From Stenomitos frigidus ULC18 (GTDB taxonomy: Bacteria; Cyanobacteriota; Cyanobacteriia; Leptolyngbyales; Leptolyngbyaceae), in the NCBI RefSeq assembly GCF_003003795.1, contig NZ_PVWK01000142.1:124001-188000 (forward strand): 64,000 nt of DNA, given 5' to 3'. The first letter of the stretch is position 1. Each line of letters starts with the position of its first letter. Of this stretch, positions 31,208 through 40,435 are shown piece by piece. Both the position numbers and the translations under genes were made by a program. Under the pieces are notes generated by a model. That model saw nothing but the letters and a program-made list of their open reading frames with translations. It searched no databases and was not told the DNA's origin.

Positions 31208-32431
31208 ATGCAAACTCTGCCCAGCCCACCAACCGCCACAACGCCTCTCGCTGCACCTACCGATACTGCTATCCAGCGTCGCAAAACGCGATCGGTGCCT
31301 GTGGGCAGCATCACGATCGGCGGAAGCTATCCCGTTGCCGTGCAGTCCATGATCAACGAAGATACGTTGGACATTGATGGCTCGGTGGCTGCCATTCGCC
31401 GTCTGCACGAAATCGGTTGCGAAATCGTGCGTGTGACCGTCCCCAGCATGGCGCACTCTAAGGCAATGGAAGAAATCCAACAGCGGTTGCGTGCCACCTA
31501 TCAACCCGTACCGCTGGTTGCAGATGTGCATCACAACGGGTTGAAGATTGCGCTAGAGGCGGCTAAGCACGTCGATAACGTGCGGATCAATCCAGGCTTA
31601 TATGTGTTTGAAAAGCCGAAGAGCGATCGTACTGAATATACCCAAACCGAATTTGACGAAATTGGCGAGAAGATTCGCGAGACTCTAGCACCACTCGTCA
31701 TTTCTCTGCGCGATCAAAACAAATCGATGCGAATTGGCGTGAATCACGGGTCTCTGGCAGAACGGATGCTGTTTACCTACGGTGACACGCCCGAAGGCAT
31801 GGTGGAGTCAGCGCTGGAGTTCATCCGCATCTGCGAATCGCTCGATTATTACCATTTAGAACTCTCGCTCAAAGCCTCCAGAGTACCCGTCATGTTGGCT
31901 GCCAATCGTCTTATGGTGCAGCGCATGAACGAGCTGGGCATGGCATACCCGCTCCATCTCGGTGTGACCGAAGCAGGCGATGGCGAATACGGTCGCATCA
32001 AATCCACCGCTGGCATCGGGACGCTCTTGGCAGAAGGCATCGGCGACACCATCCGCGTCTCTCTCACCGAAGCACCCGAAAAAGAAATTCCCGTCTGCTA
32101 CGGCATTCTGCAAGCCTTGGGGCTACGCCGCACGATGGTCGAGTATGTCGCCTGCCCGTCCTGCGGACGCACGCTCTTTAATCTCGAAGAAGTGCTGCAC
32201 AAAGTTCGAGACGCGACCAATCACCTGACTGGCTTGAACATTGCGGTAATGGGCTGCATCGTCAACGGACCTGGCGAGATGGCAGACGCAGACTACGGCT
32301 ATGTGGGCAAGCAAGCAGGCTGGATTTCCCTCTATCGGGGACGCGATGAAATTAAGAAAGTCCCTGAGGCTCAAGGCGTTGAGGAGTTGATTAGTTTGAT
32401 CAAGTCGGACGGCTGTTGGATCGAGCCGTAA
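31208..32431 (+). CDS. ispG: 4-hydroxy-3-methylbut-2-enyl-diphosphate synthase (ferredoxin type)
   Basis: Penultimate step of the MEP isoprenoid pathway: reduces methylerythritol cyclodiphosphate to HMBPP with a 4Fe-4S cluster. It has 407 residues. The TIM-barrel half contains [11 protein letters not shown] and LVADVHHNG. The C-terminal cluster domain has Cys in [10 protein letters not shown] (about 315 and 318) and in [10 protein letters not shown] (about 350), the latter Glu being a cluster ligand. The first 28 residues are a Pro/Thr-rich extension typical of cyanobacteria. Reduced by ferredoxin in cyanobacteria. ATG at 31208. Confidence 0.96.
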   Translation: MQTLPSPPTATTPLAAPTDTAIQRRKTRSVPVGSITIGGSYPVAVQSMINEDTLDIDGSVAAIRRLHEIGCEIVRVTVPSMAHSKAMEEIQQRLRATYQPVPLVADVHHNGLKIALEAAKHVDNVRINPGLYVFEKPKSDRTEYTQTEFDEIGEKIRETLAPLVISLRDQNKSMRIGVNHGSLAERMLFTYGDTPEGMVESALEFIRICESLDYYHLELSLKASRVPVMLAANRLMVQRMNELGMAYPLHLGVTEAGDGEYGRIKSTAGIGTLLAEGIGDTIRVSLTEAPEKEIPVCYGILQALGLRRTMVEYVACPSCGRTLFNLEEVLHKVRDATNHLTGLNIAVMGCIVNGPGEMADADYGYVGKQAGWISLYRGRDEIKKVPEAQGVEELISLIKSDGCWIEP

Positions 32432-32453
32432 GAAAGGAAACAGTAGAAATAAG

Positions 32454-32556
32454 TAGGACTTACGCAAAGATCCCCGACTTCTATCGCACGGGAAGCTGGG
32501 CAGCGCTAATTTTTCGCCAGAAGTCGGGGATCTGAAGACTTCATGCGTAAGTCCTA
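32454..32556. mobile_element. MITE, 103 bp, with 13-bp TIRs and 5-bp target duplication
   Basis: TAGGACTTACGCA (32454-32466) and TGCGTAAGTCCTA (32544-32556) are exact inverted repeats. A second inverted pair AGATCCCCGACTTCT / AGAAGTCGGGGATCT lies inside. ATAAG flanks both sides directly (32449-32453 and 32557-32561), a target-site duplication. No coding capacity. Confidence 0.85.
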
Positions 32557-32728
32557 ATAAGCATACGAGTACTGAGTTTTGCTGTCATCTGTTTAGCTCA
32601 ACCCAGGTTGCATTTGCAAAAAAAAAATCACATGTCATTGTTACAAGCAACAAGTGATGGCATACAAGAGTGATGGCATACAAGTCCAGCAGTTAATACG
32701 CTAAGGTTGTTTCTACAGGAGTGTTCAC

Positions 32729-32910
32729 TTGCCAACACGCGAGCAAGCTGAAGCAGCCATTTTTGTCTGTCAACTGTTTTCTAACCTGTTTCAGCCAATC
32801 AACGTTTTTCGATACGACCAAAAGGCGAAGACGATCTATGTTCAAGGTGGAAGCGCGGACGAATTGCGATCGTAATTTTTGAGGATGGGAACTGGGAGTT
32901 CGTTCTATGA
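32729..32910 (+). pseudogene. DUF6888 family protein, frameshifted
   Basis: TTG start at 32729 with AGGAG seven bases upstream. The first 48 codons read PTREQAEAAIFVCQLFSNLF...YVQGGSADELRS and stop at 32873. The missing family C terminus, IVIFEDGNWEFVL and TGA, follows in another frame with no gap, and its TGA (32908-32910) overlaps the ATG of the next gene. One base has been lost at or before GAATTGCGATCG. The intact four-base overlap shows that the original gene ended at 32910. Confidence 0.75.
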
Positions 32911-33137
32911 CTCAAGACTTAAATCAACTGACCAACGCTGAACTGAAGCGCTATCTTTCAGAGCATCGGAACAATGATGATGCGTTTCATGATGCGCTGC
33001 AAGTTTTAATGAGCCGTCGCGATCCAAATGCTCCGAGGTATCCCTATCCATACGATATGGTTGATCCCGAACGCGAGGTTGAGGCAATTTTCAGGGCGAG
33101 AATCCGCCAGATTGAGCAGGATCAGTCAGCCGATTGA
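32907..33137 (+). CDS. DUF6887 family protein
   Basis: A 76-residue protein starting MTQDLNQLTNAELKRYLSEH with NNDDAFHDALQVLM, the pattern of the DUF6887 proteins that are paired with DUF6888 in cyanobacteria. The pair resembles a toxin-antitoxin arrangement in size and overlap, but the function is not established to my knowledge. The tail (YPYPYDMVDPEREVEAIFRA) is longer than usual. Its ATG lies in the overlap with the restored DUF6888 stop. Confidence 0.8.
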   Translation: MTQDLNQLTNAELKRYLSEHRNNDDAFHDALQVLMSRRDPNAPRYPYPYDMVDPEREVEAIFRARIRQIEQDQSAD

Positions 33138-33213
33138 TAATAGTAGGCAGCTGACTTTGGGGTTAGGGCAACAATCGTGTCTAGCAAGTCTCTCAGACCT
33201 ATTGACCGTTGCG

Positions 33214-33756
33214 TTACTTCAGATCTAACAGCCCTGCTTCTTTGAGTTTAGGGTTAAAGCGAATTTCCACCTGAACGTCGCGAGACTTCAATACTTCCAG
33301 TATTTGTGCTTCAACTCGTCGGGCGAGTTGTTTCAGCACTTTCATTTGGCTCAGTTCATCGATCGCCCCAGCATAGCTTGCCTGTTCCTCTGGCGTCATT
33401 TGCGCTTTTGCATCGATCGCTTGTGTCCATCGACTTTCATCAGCACCGTTTCCGACTGGCACCGAACCATTCTCGCTCATCCAGGCTGTGCGAATTTCCT
33501 CCAGGATTGTGCGACTGGGGCGATCGATCGTCTGTACCTTCAGCCCATAACACCGCTCTGGCTGACGGACTAAGTGCTGCTTCAGGCTCAAATAAACATC
33601 CCGTGAGTAGCCAATATACTGCAACGTTTGCTGTTGATCAAAAATGGCATACACGCCGACTTTGCCCTGAAATTGTTCTGGCAGTTGACCACGATCGTCA
33701 ATATAGGCAAGGTGCTCCAAACCAGAGAGCACAGGTGTATCAATTTGAGAAGACAT
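33214..33756 (-). CDS. GIY-YIG nuclease-fold protein
   Basis: A 180-residue protein. GVYAIFD (about 34-40) and LQYIGYSRDVYLSLKQH (about 45-61) form the GIY-YIG core with an Arg at about 52. The rest is a cyanobacterial extension with no named domain. The catalytic Glu typical of true nucleases further along is not obvious, so DNA cleavage is uncertain. ATG at 33756 chosen, as residues before it are encoded by repeat DNA. Confidence 0.82.
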   Translation of the reverse strand: MSSQIDTPVLSGLEHLAYIDDRGQLPEQFQGKVGVYAIFDQQQTLQYIGYSRDVYLSLKQHLVRQPERCYGLKVQTIDRPSRTILEEIRTAWMSENGSVPVGNGADESRWTQAIDAKAQMTPEEQASYAGAIDELSQMKVLKQLARRVEAQILEVLKSRDVQVEIRFNPKLKEAGLLDLK

Positions 33757-33838
33757 TTTATAAAGAATGAAGGGTAAGGGATACAAGGATAAAAGGTTGA
33801 TTTAGTCTTTAGCATTCAGCCTTGATCCTTTCTTTGAA
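33757..33838. repeat. Hairpin repeat, AAGGATAAAAGG family
   Basis: GAATGAAGGGTAAGGGAT and CAAGGATAAAAGG face TTTAGCATTCAGCCTTGATCC. Third member of the family seen at 4298 and 29079. Confidence 0.55.
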
Positions 33839-34180
33839 CTACGCCTCGTTTGTGTTTCGATAAATCGCACAAAGCCGACTGGGCTTGAAGATTTTAGCTT
33901 TGAACATAAAGTTGGGCGGCACGTTAATAATGACATAATCAACGGCGTTCTGAAATTTCTCGAACTCGGTTGGCATCCCCTTTGGGGTGGCTGCACTGTA
34001 GGGAACAGGTTGAAACAACAGCTCGGTAAATTCAACTGCTGGATAGCTTGCCTGTTGAGCTACTTGTTGAAGAAAGGCGTCGCTTTTAAGCAACTCAAAC
34101 AACGCTGCTTTAGCGTCTGGGTCAAGCGTAAAACTGCCGTCGAAATGATCGATAATCTTGAGCGCCATGACACTACCCAT
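33839..34180 (-). CDS. Hypothetical protein, 113 residues
   Basis: Unrecognised. Starts MGSVMALKIIDHFDGSFTLD, with helices in KAALFELLKSDAFLQQVAQQ and a C terminus VIINVPPNFMFKAKIFKPSR. No membrane segment or catalytic motif. An in-frame ATG four codons in (34168) is an equally possible start. Followed by the GIY-YIG gene on the same strand. Confidence 0.55.
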   Translation of the reverse strand: MGSVMALKIIDHFDGSFTLDPDAKAALFELLKSDAFLQQVAQQASYPAVEFTELLFQPVPYSAATPKGMPTEFEKFQNAVDYVIINVPPNFMFKAKIFKPSRLCAIYRNTNEA

Positions 34181-34220
34181 TTAGAGAAGCACTAAGTATT
34201 CAGATCCTACTGTTTTACGG

Positions 34221-34260
34221 GGCATTGTAGGGACGTTACACGTAACGTCCCTACAATGCC
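34221..34260. repeat. Perfect palindrome, 19-bp arms
   Basis: GGCATTGTAGGGACGTTAC and its exact reverse complement around AC. Shares the 13-base core with 4901-4930. It sits five bases after the plsY stop and probably also ends that transcript. Confidence 0.85.
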
Positions 34261-34265
34261 GCCTT

Positions 34266-34961
34266 CTATTCTCCAGTCTCTGACAGTGATGAAGCGGTTG
34301 CATTTGGCACAGGTTGCCCTAAGCGTGGTTCGCTTCCGGCGAGCAACCGCTGAATGTTGGCACGGTGGCGCAAGATGACGTAGAGTCCGCCTAAAAGACC
34401 AAACAAGAGGTAAGGCAGGGGCTGATGGGTAAACATCATAAAGCCGGAGACTGCAATCGCACCCGCGATCGAGCTCAACGACACAATTCTAGAAATTGCC
34501 AGTACGAGAGCGAAGACTGCCAGCGTCCCAGCCCCAACCATCCAGTTCATCGCTAACAGCACGCCCAGACTGGTCGCCACCGATTTGCCGCCAGTGAAGC
34601 CAAGAAAAATCGATTTACTGTGCCCCAGCAACGCTGCCATACCAACTAACGTCACCATCCACGGTAGCCACACTGCTACGTCTAGCGTTGGCAAGGGGAG
34701 AGACTGAGCTTCGGCAACGGTATAGCACCAGCGAACCGCCGCGATCGCCACAGCACCCTTCAAAATATCGACCAGCAGCACTACCAGCGCTGGCGCTTTA
34801 CCCACTGTCCGCAACACATTTGTCGCTCCAGTTGAGCCAGACCCGTGCTCTCGAATGTCAATCCCTTTCAGCAACCGTCCCGCCCAGTAACCAGGCGGCA
34901 TTGAGCCTAATAAATACGCGCTTACTAGCAGCAGTCCATTCAAGGCAAGCCAGAGTACCAT
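34266..34961 (-). CDS. plsY: Glycerol-3-phosphate acyltransferase PlsY
   Basis: Transfers the acyl group of acyl-phosphate to glycerol-3-phosphate, the first step of membrane lipid synthesis. About 231 residues, five to seven membrane helices. Family motifs: LLGSMPPGYWAGRL, HGSGSTGATNVLRTVGK (the acyl-phosphate/G3P loop), and LGFTGGKSVATSLG. ATG at 34961 is preceded by AAGGA nine bases upstream, which favours it over in-frame ATG 34985. It follows the DUF3086 gene on the same strand. Confidence 0.94.
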   Translation of the reverse strand: MVLWLALNGLLLVSAYLLGSMPPGYWAGRLLKGIDIREHGSGSTGATNVLRTVGKAPALVVLLVDILKGAVAIAAVRWCYTVAEAQSLPLPTLDVAVWLPWMVTLVGMAALLGHSKSIFLGFTGGKSVATSLGVLLAMNWMVGAGTLAVFALVLAISRIVSLSSIAGAIAVSGFMMFTHQPLPYLLFGLLGGLYVILRHRANIQRLLAGSEPRLGQPVPNATASSLSETGE

Positions 34962-35071
34962 TGCTTGATTTCCTTCGTACGTCATGGCATCGCTCGTCGC
35001 AAGCGATGGGCCGCGATCGCTGTACCCTTTCTTGAATGCCCAAAGGGCTTTACGACCAGCACCTAACAACT

Positions 35072-36280
35072 TTAATACGAATAGGTCTGCGCTTGAGGAT
35101 TTGGTGCAAATGCCAGCCAGAGCGAAAATTGTAGCAGCGATAAACTAATATCCTCTTCCGTTTCGTCAATGATGATGAGCGGCATGAGCCCATCTTTCAT
35201 CAGTCGATCGGCCTTCTGTGCCAGCGCGAACGGGTCTTCAAACAAACCAACACCTCGCTCTGGGCCAAACTCACTCCGCGTAATGCCAAGGCAGTCTTGC
35301 AGACCACGCCGCCATTCGCCTAGCCGCTCTGGTGACTGGGCAAGGACAAGAGCCCGTAAGCGATCGCCATACAGCGTATGCAAAATCGAAATCGCCGCCG
35401 AGGCAATCAGAATATTCTGCAAGCGGCTACCCATTGTGCGCACGGCACCGCGTCCACCCTGGGTAAAAAACCAATTCGAGACGCGCTCAGCATGAACGGG
35501 TTCAAACGTGCGCCGAAGCTGCCACGCCGACCCATAATAGTCTGGCCGATTGCGGTACTGATCCAACAAATTACGGATTTTTTTCGTTTGCTCTTGAAAG
35601 CTCTGCTCAGCAAACTGAGGAGTGGTCGCCGCTTTGGATACTCGTTCTTCCTTCACAGCTGATCGCTCAGGACTTTGTGTCATTGGCGCTCCAGGCTGCG
35701 GTAGTTCCAATTGCTCCGCGGCCAACGCTAAATCCTGTAGGCTGCCGACTAAGTAGTCCTTGAAGCTCTGCACTCGAATCGCCAAATCCTGCGACACGCC
35801 CGCAAACGTCGTTCGCATCTCATTACGAATTCGTTCTTGACGGCGCTCTAGCTGCTCCACGCTAATTTGCAGTGACTGCTTCCGTTGTTCTAGCTCTTTC
35901 AGACCTTCTTGCACGAGCCGCCCCATTGCTGCCTGAGCCGCTGCCGTTTCTTCCTGTAAACGAGCTTGCGATGCTTGCAACGTGGCAATCTCTCGCCTTA
36001 GCGCCTGTTCTCGACGTTGGAGATCGACAACCCGCTGCCCAACCTCAGTGCTCGTCGAGGTTCCCACAGCCGAGATCGATGGCAGCACTTGCTCGGCTTC
36101 AACCCGCTCCACTAACGTCAGTCTTTCCTCTTCCATTAGTGTCTGCGCAGAGGCTTCTTGTATCCCTAACGGTTCGCCACTGGGGCGATCGCTCACCTCT
36201 TCCTGTTCACGCGTGTCAGCGATCGATTCAGACTGACGCGTATCCGCCGTCGATGGCATTGGCAATTCGTCTGAGTTCAT
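35072..36280 (-). CDS. DUF3086 domain-containing protein
   Basis: A 402-residue cyanobacterial protein. The N-terminal 75 residues are acidic and low complexity. A long coiled coil follows (about 80-170, RREQALRREIATLQASQARL). The C-terminal DUF3086 domain (about 235-402) has NRPDYYGSAWQLRRTFEPVH and GDRLRALVLAQSPERLGEWR. Function unknown; the strict neighbourhood with DUF3119 and plsY suggests a role linked to membrane or lipid. ATG at 36280. Confidence 0.85.
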   Translation of the reverse strand: MNSDELPMPSTADTRQSESIADTREQEEVSDRPSGEPLGIQEASAQTLMEEERLTLVERVEAEQVLPSISAVGTSTSTEVGQRVVDLQRREQALRREIATLQASQARLQEETAAAQAAMGRLVQEGLKELEQRKQSLQISVEQLERRQERIRNEMRTTFAGVSQDLAIRVQSFKDYLVGSLQDLALAAEQLELPQPGAPMTQSPERSAVKEERVSKAATTPQFAEQSFQEQTKKIRNLLDQYRNRPDYYGSAWQLRRTFEPVHAERVSNWFFTQGGRGAVRTMGSRLQNILIASAAISILHTLYGDRLRALVLAQSPERLGEWRRGLQDCLGITRSEFGPERGVGLFEDPFALAQKADRLMKDGLMPLIIIDETEEDISLSLLQFSLWLAFAPNPQAQTYSY

Positions 36281-36356
36281 AATCAATGCAAATTGAAGAT
36301 AGGGGTTATTAGTGGTAAAGCTCTGGAGCCTAACATCTACCAACTAACAACGGCGC

Positions 36357-36740
36357 TTAGGTAATACGGGGGCAATGAGCCTCCAAGCAAGTCTGCAGCA
36401 TTTTAGGATCAAAGAGAATCGGTAAAAAGTGGATGCTGTTGACTTCTTTGAAATAAAAGAGAACCGGTACAGGCAACCAAAAGATTCGCCAATTCTGCCA
36501 ATCTTGATAAGGAAAACGCCGGATCAGCGTCTGTCCGCGCTCAATATCAAGTACTGCCTCAGTGAAGCAAAGGCGCAAGGTCGCTGCCTGAAACAGCAGA
36601 AACAGCCCAAATAGCGCCATTACCAGACTGACCCAAACTTGCACGAATAGCAAGGGGGCTGCCAAAACCACCAGCGCGATCGGCAGTTTATAACTTGGCG
36701 ACAGTACGATTGTTTGGGTTGAAGCGGGCGTTGTTGTCAC
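36357..36740 (-). CDS. DUF3119 family protein
   Basis: A 127-residue protein with two adjacent membrane helices (about 20-60, LPIALVVLAAPLLFVQVWVS) and a PH-like C-terminal part (LIRRFPYQDWQNWRIFWLPV, VLFYFKEVNSIHFLPILFD). GTG at 36740 chosen because AGGAG lies eight bases before it; an upstream GTG at 36749 overlaps that site. First gene of the DUF3119-DUF3086-plsY cluster. Confidence 0.83.
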   Translation of the reverse strand: MTTTPASTQTIVLSPSYKLPIALVVLAAPLLFVQVWVSLVMALFGLFLLFQAATLRLCFTEAVLDIERGQTLIRRFPYQDWQNWRIFWLPVPVLFYFKEVNSIHFLPILFDPKMLQTCLEAHCPRIT

Positions 36741-37572
36741 AGACTTCACTCCTATAGATTCAGACTGACCGAAGCGCGTCTCTTTATTCTATGCTGAGCT
36801 GCTCAATGCTGACCCCTGAGTTACCAGTGAGGCACAACTCCAGCATTGATCACTCTGTCATCAACATTAGGGCTATGAGGAAAACCATAAGTTTTTAGCA
36901 GCTTCTTCACCGCTCTCATCAAGCCCTATTGACAGGCTGAAATACCTCTGTTAGCAGACTTTGGCGACATCGATTCACTTAATAAAGCTGTAATTGTCGT
37001 ACATCAATTCAGTTTGAAGCTGCACATTGCACGATTGACAGCATGCCTTTCCGTAAAGACTTTGAGCAATCGTGAAGCTCTATATGCTTCACATAAAACT
37101 GATATTGCAGTGCGTTCTTAGAGTAATGGAGACCTGATCAATAAAGTTTGAGTAAAATTACTGTTGGTTTTGCTCTAAGCAATTGTAATATTCCAAAACT
37201 GCGAGTAGCCTAAATATTACGTGAGCCTGATCAAGATACACGAATCGCAGTCAGCTCTCAAAAACACAAGAGGGAAGTGGTACTAACGAAGGCCAAATCG
37301 CTAACTACGTGCATGTCGCTAGCTTGGACTGGTTGTGAATTTCACTATAGAAATCAATCTTGAAAGCAGCATCTAAATTTGGGTTTTAGAGAGTTACTAT
37401 TCCGTCTTTAATCATTCAGTGACATGATGGCTTCATGTATGAAACGCACGTTCTTCAACAGTTAGTGCCCGAAAAAATTACTGCTCAGTCTGGATGGGCT
37501 GGGCCTAGTTGGTTCTAATTCGGCTCACACGGACGCTATAGATTGTTGTACATCCATCTTTTGGAGGTTATT
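36741..37572. other. Gene-free AT-rich spacer, about 830 bases
   Basis: No credible gene. A 27-codon frame (37435-37518, starting MYETHVLQQLVPEK) has no homology I can name and poor start context. Contains the promoters for DUF3119 (leftward) and the aminotransferase (rightward). More AT-rich than its surroundings, which may mark the border of the polysaccharide segment. Confidence 0.4.
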
Positions 37573-38811
37573 GTGAAAGCTATTGATTTTACAGCAGATG
37601 TTAATGTTAATGAGGGTATAAACAGCTCTTATCCTCTAGATAATCCTAGCGTTGATATCGCGATTGGAAATAGTACAAATAACATTCCTTTTAACAAGCT
37701 CTACACAACGAATCAAGAGTTGGAATACATTTCTCAGGCGATCGCGAATGGTCAAATTGCTGGCGATGAAGCGTTTACCAAAAAGTGTCAGCAGTGGCTG
37801 AAGCAAGCGCTTGGCAGCCAAAAAGTCTTGCTGACTCATTCGTGTACAGCTGCTCTAGAGATGGCGGTCATTCTGGCTGGCATTCAGCCTGGGGATGAGG
37901 TGATCATGCCATCTTATACGTTTGTATCAACGGCGAATGCTGTTGTTTTGCGCGGTGGCATTCCAGTTTTCGTTGATATTCGACCAGATACGCTCAATAT
38001 AGACGAAACACTGGTAGAAGCCGCGATTACGTCTAAGACAAAAGCGATTATGCCTGTACACTACGCAGGCATGAGTTGCGAGATGGACACTATCAAAGCA
38101 CTGGCGGCAAAACATGGCCTTGCACTCATTGAAGACGCAGCGCAAGGCTTCGGTTCTACTTATAAAGGTCAGCCTGTCGGTAGCTTGGGTCAGATGGCCG
38201 CTTTTAGCTTTCATGCCACCAAAAATATTGTGTCTGGTGAAGGTGGGGCGCTTGCAATCAACGATCCGGCGCTGATTGAACGAGCAGAGATTGTTTGGGA
38301 AAAAGGCACAAACCGCAGCCAGTTTTTCCGTGGCACGGTAGACAAATACACCTGGGTTGATGTGGGATCATCCTACCTGCCAAGTGACTTACTGGCAGCC
38401 TTTCTTTGGGCTCAGTTGGGCTATGCCGATGAGATCAAACAGCGGCGTCTAAGAATCTGGCATCGCTACAACAAAGCGTTTGCTGAACTGGAGTTACAGC
38501 GTAGGGCGCAACGTCCAACGGTACCTTCCGAGTGCCAGCACAATGCTCACATCTATTACCTGTTAGTGAATGATATTGAAACTCGAACACGAGTCTTATC
38601 GGTGCTGAAACAGCATGGGGTTCAAGCCACTTTCCACTATGTCCCGCTCCATAGTGCACCGGCAGGGCGTAAGTATGCTCGAGCGCATGGTGAACTCAGC
38701 GTCACGGAAGATATTTGCGATCGCATTGTGAGACTGCCACTGAGTGCCGCGCTGACCACTGAAGAGGTCGATCGTGTCATCGGTCTGGTCTTGCAAACAT
38801 TAGCAGCCTAA
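37573..38811 (+). CDS. rffA: dTDP-4-amino-4,6-dideoxygalactose-type sugar transaminase
   Basis: PLP-dependent DegT/DnrJ/EryC1 aminotransferase that makes an amino sugar nucleotide for surface polysaccharide. About 412 residues. TSHSCTAALEMAVILAG-type substrate loop (text THSCTAALEMAVILAGIQPG), GDEVIMPSYTFVSTANA, IEDAAQGFGSTYKGQPVG, and the PLP lysine in SFHATKNIVSGEGG (K near 217) are all present. Closest in pattern to RffA/WecE. GTG at 37573 chosen: GGAGG lies five bases before it. A glycosyltransferase follows. Exact sugar cannot be read from sequence. Confidence 0.88.
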   Translation: MKAIDFTADVNVNEGINSSYPLDNPSVDIAIGNSTNNIPFNKLYTTNQELEYISQAIANGQIAGDEAFTKKCQQWLKQALGSQKVLLTHSCTAALEMAVILAGIQPGDEVIMPSYTFVSTANAVVLRGGIPVFVDIRPDTLNIDETLVEAAITSKTKAIMPVHYAGMSCEMDTIKALAAKHGLALIEDAAQGFGSTYKGQPVGSLGQMAAFSFHATKNIVSGEGGALAINDPALIERAEIVWEKGTNRSQFFRGTVDKYTWVDVGSSYLPSDLLAAFLWAQLGYADEIKQRRLRIWHRYNKAFAELELQRRAQRPTVPSECQHNAHIYYLLVNDIETRTRVLSVLKQHGVQATFHYVPLHSAPAGRKYARAHGELSVTEDICDRIVRLPLSAALTTEEVDRVIGLVLQTLAA

Positions 38812-38964
38812 GCTATGAGCGTGGCTTCTGTTCGTCTTGATTAATTGTTCTAAACAGTTGGGTGCAACCAAATTAATGCTGGTTTCGTGGGTAGAAGCAG
38901 TTCCTACCCCATCTACCCCTCTTTGACGATTAATAATGACTACCTAGGGATAGGAATAGAAGCC

Positions 38965-40242
38965 ATGCGCGTAATTATCACTGCTGCAAATGTTTCACAG
39001 CGGATGAGCGGCGAGACGGTCTTACCGTTGTATTACTTCAACCGTTTACGAGCACGTGGGGTAGAGGTTTGGGTTGTCACTCATGCCCGTTGCCGTGAGG
39101 AACTTCGGAGCATCTTCCCCAATGACGACGATTTTCAAAAGTTTCAATTTGTCGAAGATACGCGCTCACAAATTTTGATTGATCGACTGAGCAACCTCTT
39201 TCCTTATCGTATTCAGGACTTGATCTTTGGCCAAATCATTCATTTCCTGGCGCAGCGTTCTGCAAGAGCGATTGTGCAGCAACTAGTGAAGGAACATGAT
39301 GCTGACTTGGTCTTTGAACCCACTCCTATTACGCCGAAAGGGCTCAGCTACATGTATGGGCTAGGCGTGCCGGTCGTCATTGGACCCATGTGTGGGGGGT
39401 TGGAGTTCCCACCTGCCTTTCGCTACATGGATTCACCGTTTACCCGCTTTTCCATTCATGCTGGTCGTGCGTTGGCTCAAATTGGTCATGTGCTGGTACC
39501 GGGTAAGTTGCAGGCAAGTGCGTTGATTGTCGGCAACGATTTTACGGCAGCAGCCTTGCCGAAAAGCCATCGTGGCAGGGTTTATAGAGTGGAAGAAAGC
39601 GGCGTTGATTTATCGCTTTGTCAACCGGTCACACAAGTCGAACTGACGCCTGATCAACCCGTGCGCTTTGTTTTCTTTGCCCGTTTTGTGGACTGGAAAG
39701 GCGTGCAGTTTTTAGTGGAGGCTTTTAAGCAGGTTGCACCCAAAACAAAGGCTGTGCTGGAGTTGATCGGGAATGGAATGCTATTTGAAGCAACTAAAGC
39801 ACAAGTCGTAGCGCTTGGACTGCAAGATAAAGTCAATTTCCACGGGCGGTTAACGCTGGAGGATAGCATTAAATTGATTGCTGGCTGCCAGGTGTATGTG
39901 GTTCCGTCTTTGCGAGAGTGTGGTGGTAACGCCATTTTGGAAGTAATGGCGATGGGGTTACCGTTGATTGCTACAAACTGGGCTGGTCCGGGGCTATTCG
40001 TCAACGATTCCTGCGGTATTTTAGTTGAACCCAGTTCACGACAGGGCTTTATTGATGGCTTAGCCGAGGCAATGTTGCGGTTGGCTGAATTGCCTGAGCT
40101 AAGGCGCAAGTTGGGTCATGGCAGTACGAAACGAGTGACAGAAAGCTATTTTGATTGGGATTCTAAAGTCGATCGGATGATTGAGATCTTTGAAGAGACG
40201 ATCGCTCAACACCAACTTGAGGTTATACCGAAGATGGCTTAA
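38965..40242 (+). CDS. Glycosyltransferase family 4 (GT-B fold)
   Basis: A 425-residue retaining glycosyltransferase. Starts MRVIITAANVSQRMSGETVL. The C-terminal Rossmann half has FVFFARFVDWKGVQFLVEAF, ELIGNGMLFEA, and the donor-binding VVPSLRECGGNAILEVMAMG with both glutamates of the EX7E-type motif. Probably adds a sugar to an exopolysaccharide or O-antigen, possibly the amino sugar made by the upstream gene. ATG at 38965, 153 bases after the transaminase. Confidence 0.88.
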   Translation: MRVIITAANVSQRMSGETVLPLYYFNRLRARGVEVWVVTHARCREELRSIFPNDDDFQKFQFVEDTRSQILIDRLSNLFPYRIQDLIFGQIIHFLAQRSARAIVQQLVKEHDADLVFEPTPITPKGLSYMYGLGVPVVIGPMCGGLEFPPAFRYMDSPFTRFSIHAGRALAQIGHVLVPGKLQASALIVGNDFTAAALPKSHRGRVYRVEESGVDLSLCQPVTQVELTPDQPVRFVFFARFVDWKGVQFLVEAFKQVAPKTKAVLELIGNGMLFEATKAQVVALGLQDKVNFHGRLTLEDSIKLIAGCQVYVVPSLRECGGNAILEVMAMGLPLIATNWAGPGLFVNDSCGILVEPSSRQGFIDGLAEAMLRLAELPELRRKLGHGSTKRVTESYFDWDSKVDRMIEIFEETIAQHQLEVIPKMA

Positions 40243-40435
40243 CATGTGGCGCAATCTGCTGTGTTGTTTTAAAGGGGTAGTACCACTTGTGGCATGAACG
40301 ATTGCAAGCAAGTTGCTACAACCCCCTTAGGGAAAACATTACAACGCAGAGAGCGCACATGATAAGGCGGTGGTGCTTACAAGTTTTGACTGTGGCAGAG
40401 ACAGCAGTCACGGTTAGGTAAACGCTCTCATGGAC

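Noticed and set aside
37435-37518. 27-codon frame ending in Trp-Phe upstream of the transaminase, a possible leader peptide
   Set aside because: No attenuator hairpin and no strong ribosome site; too little to support it.
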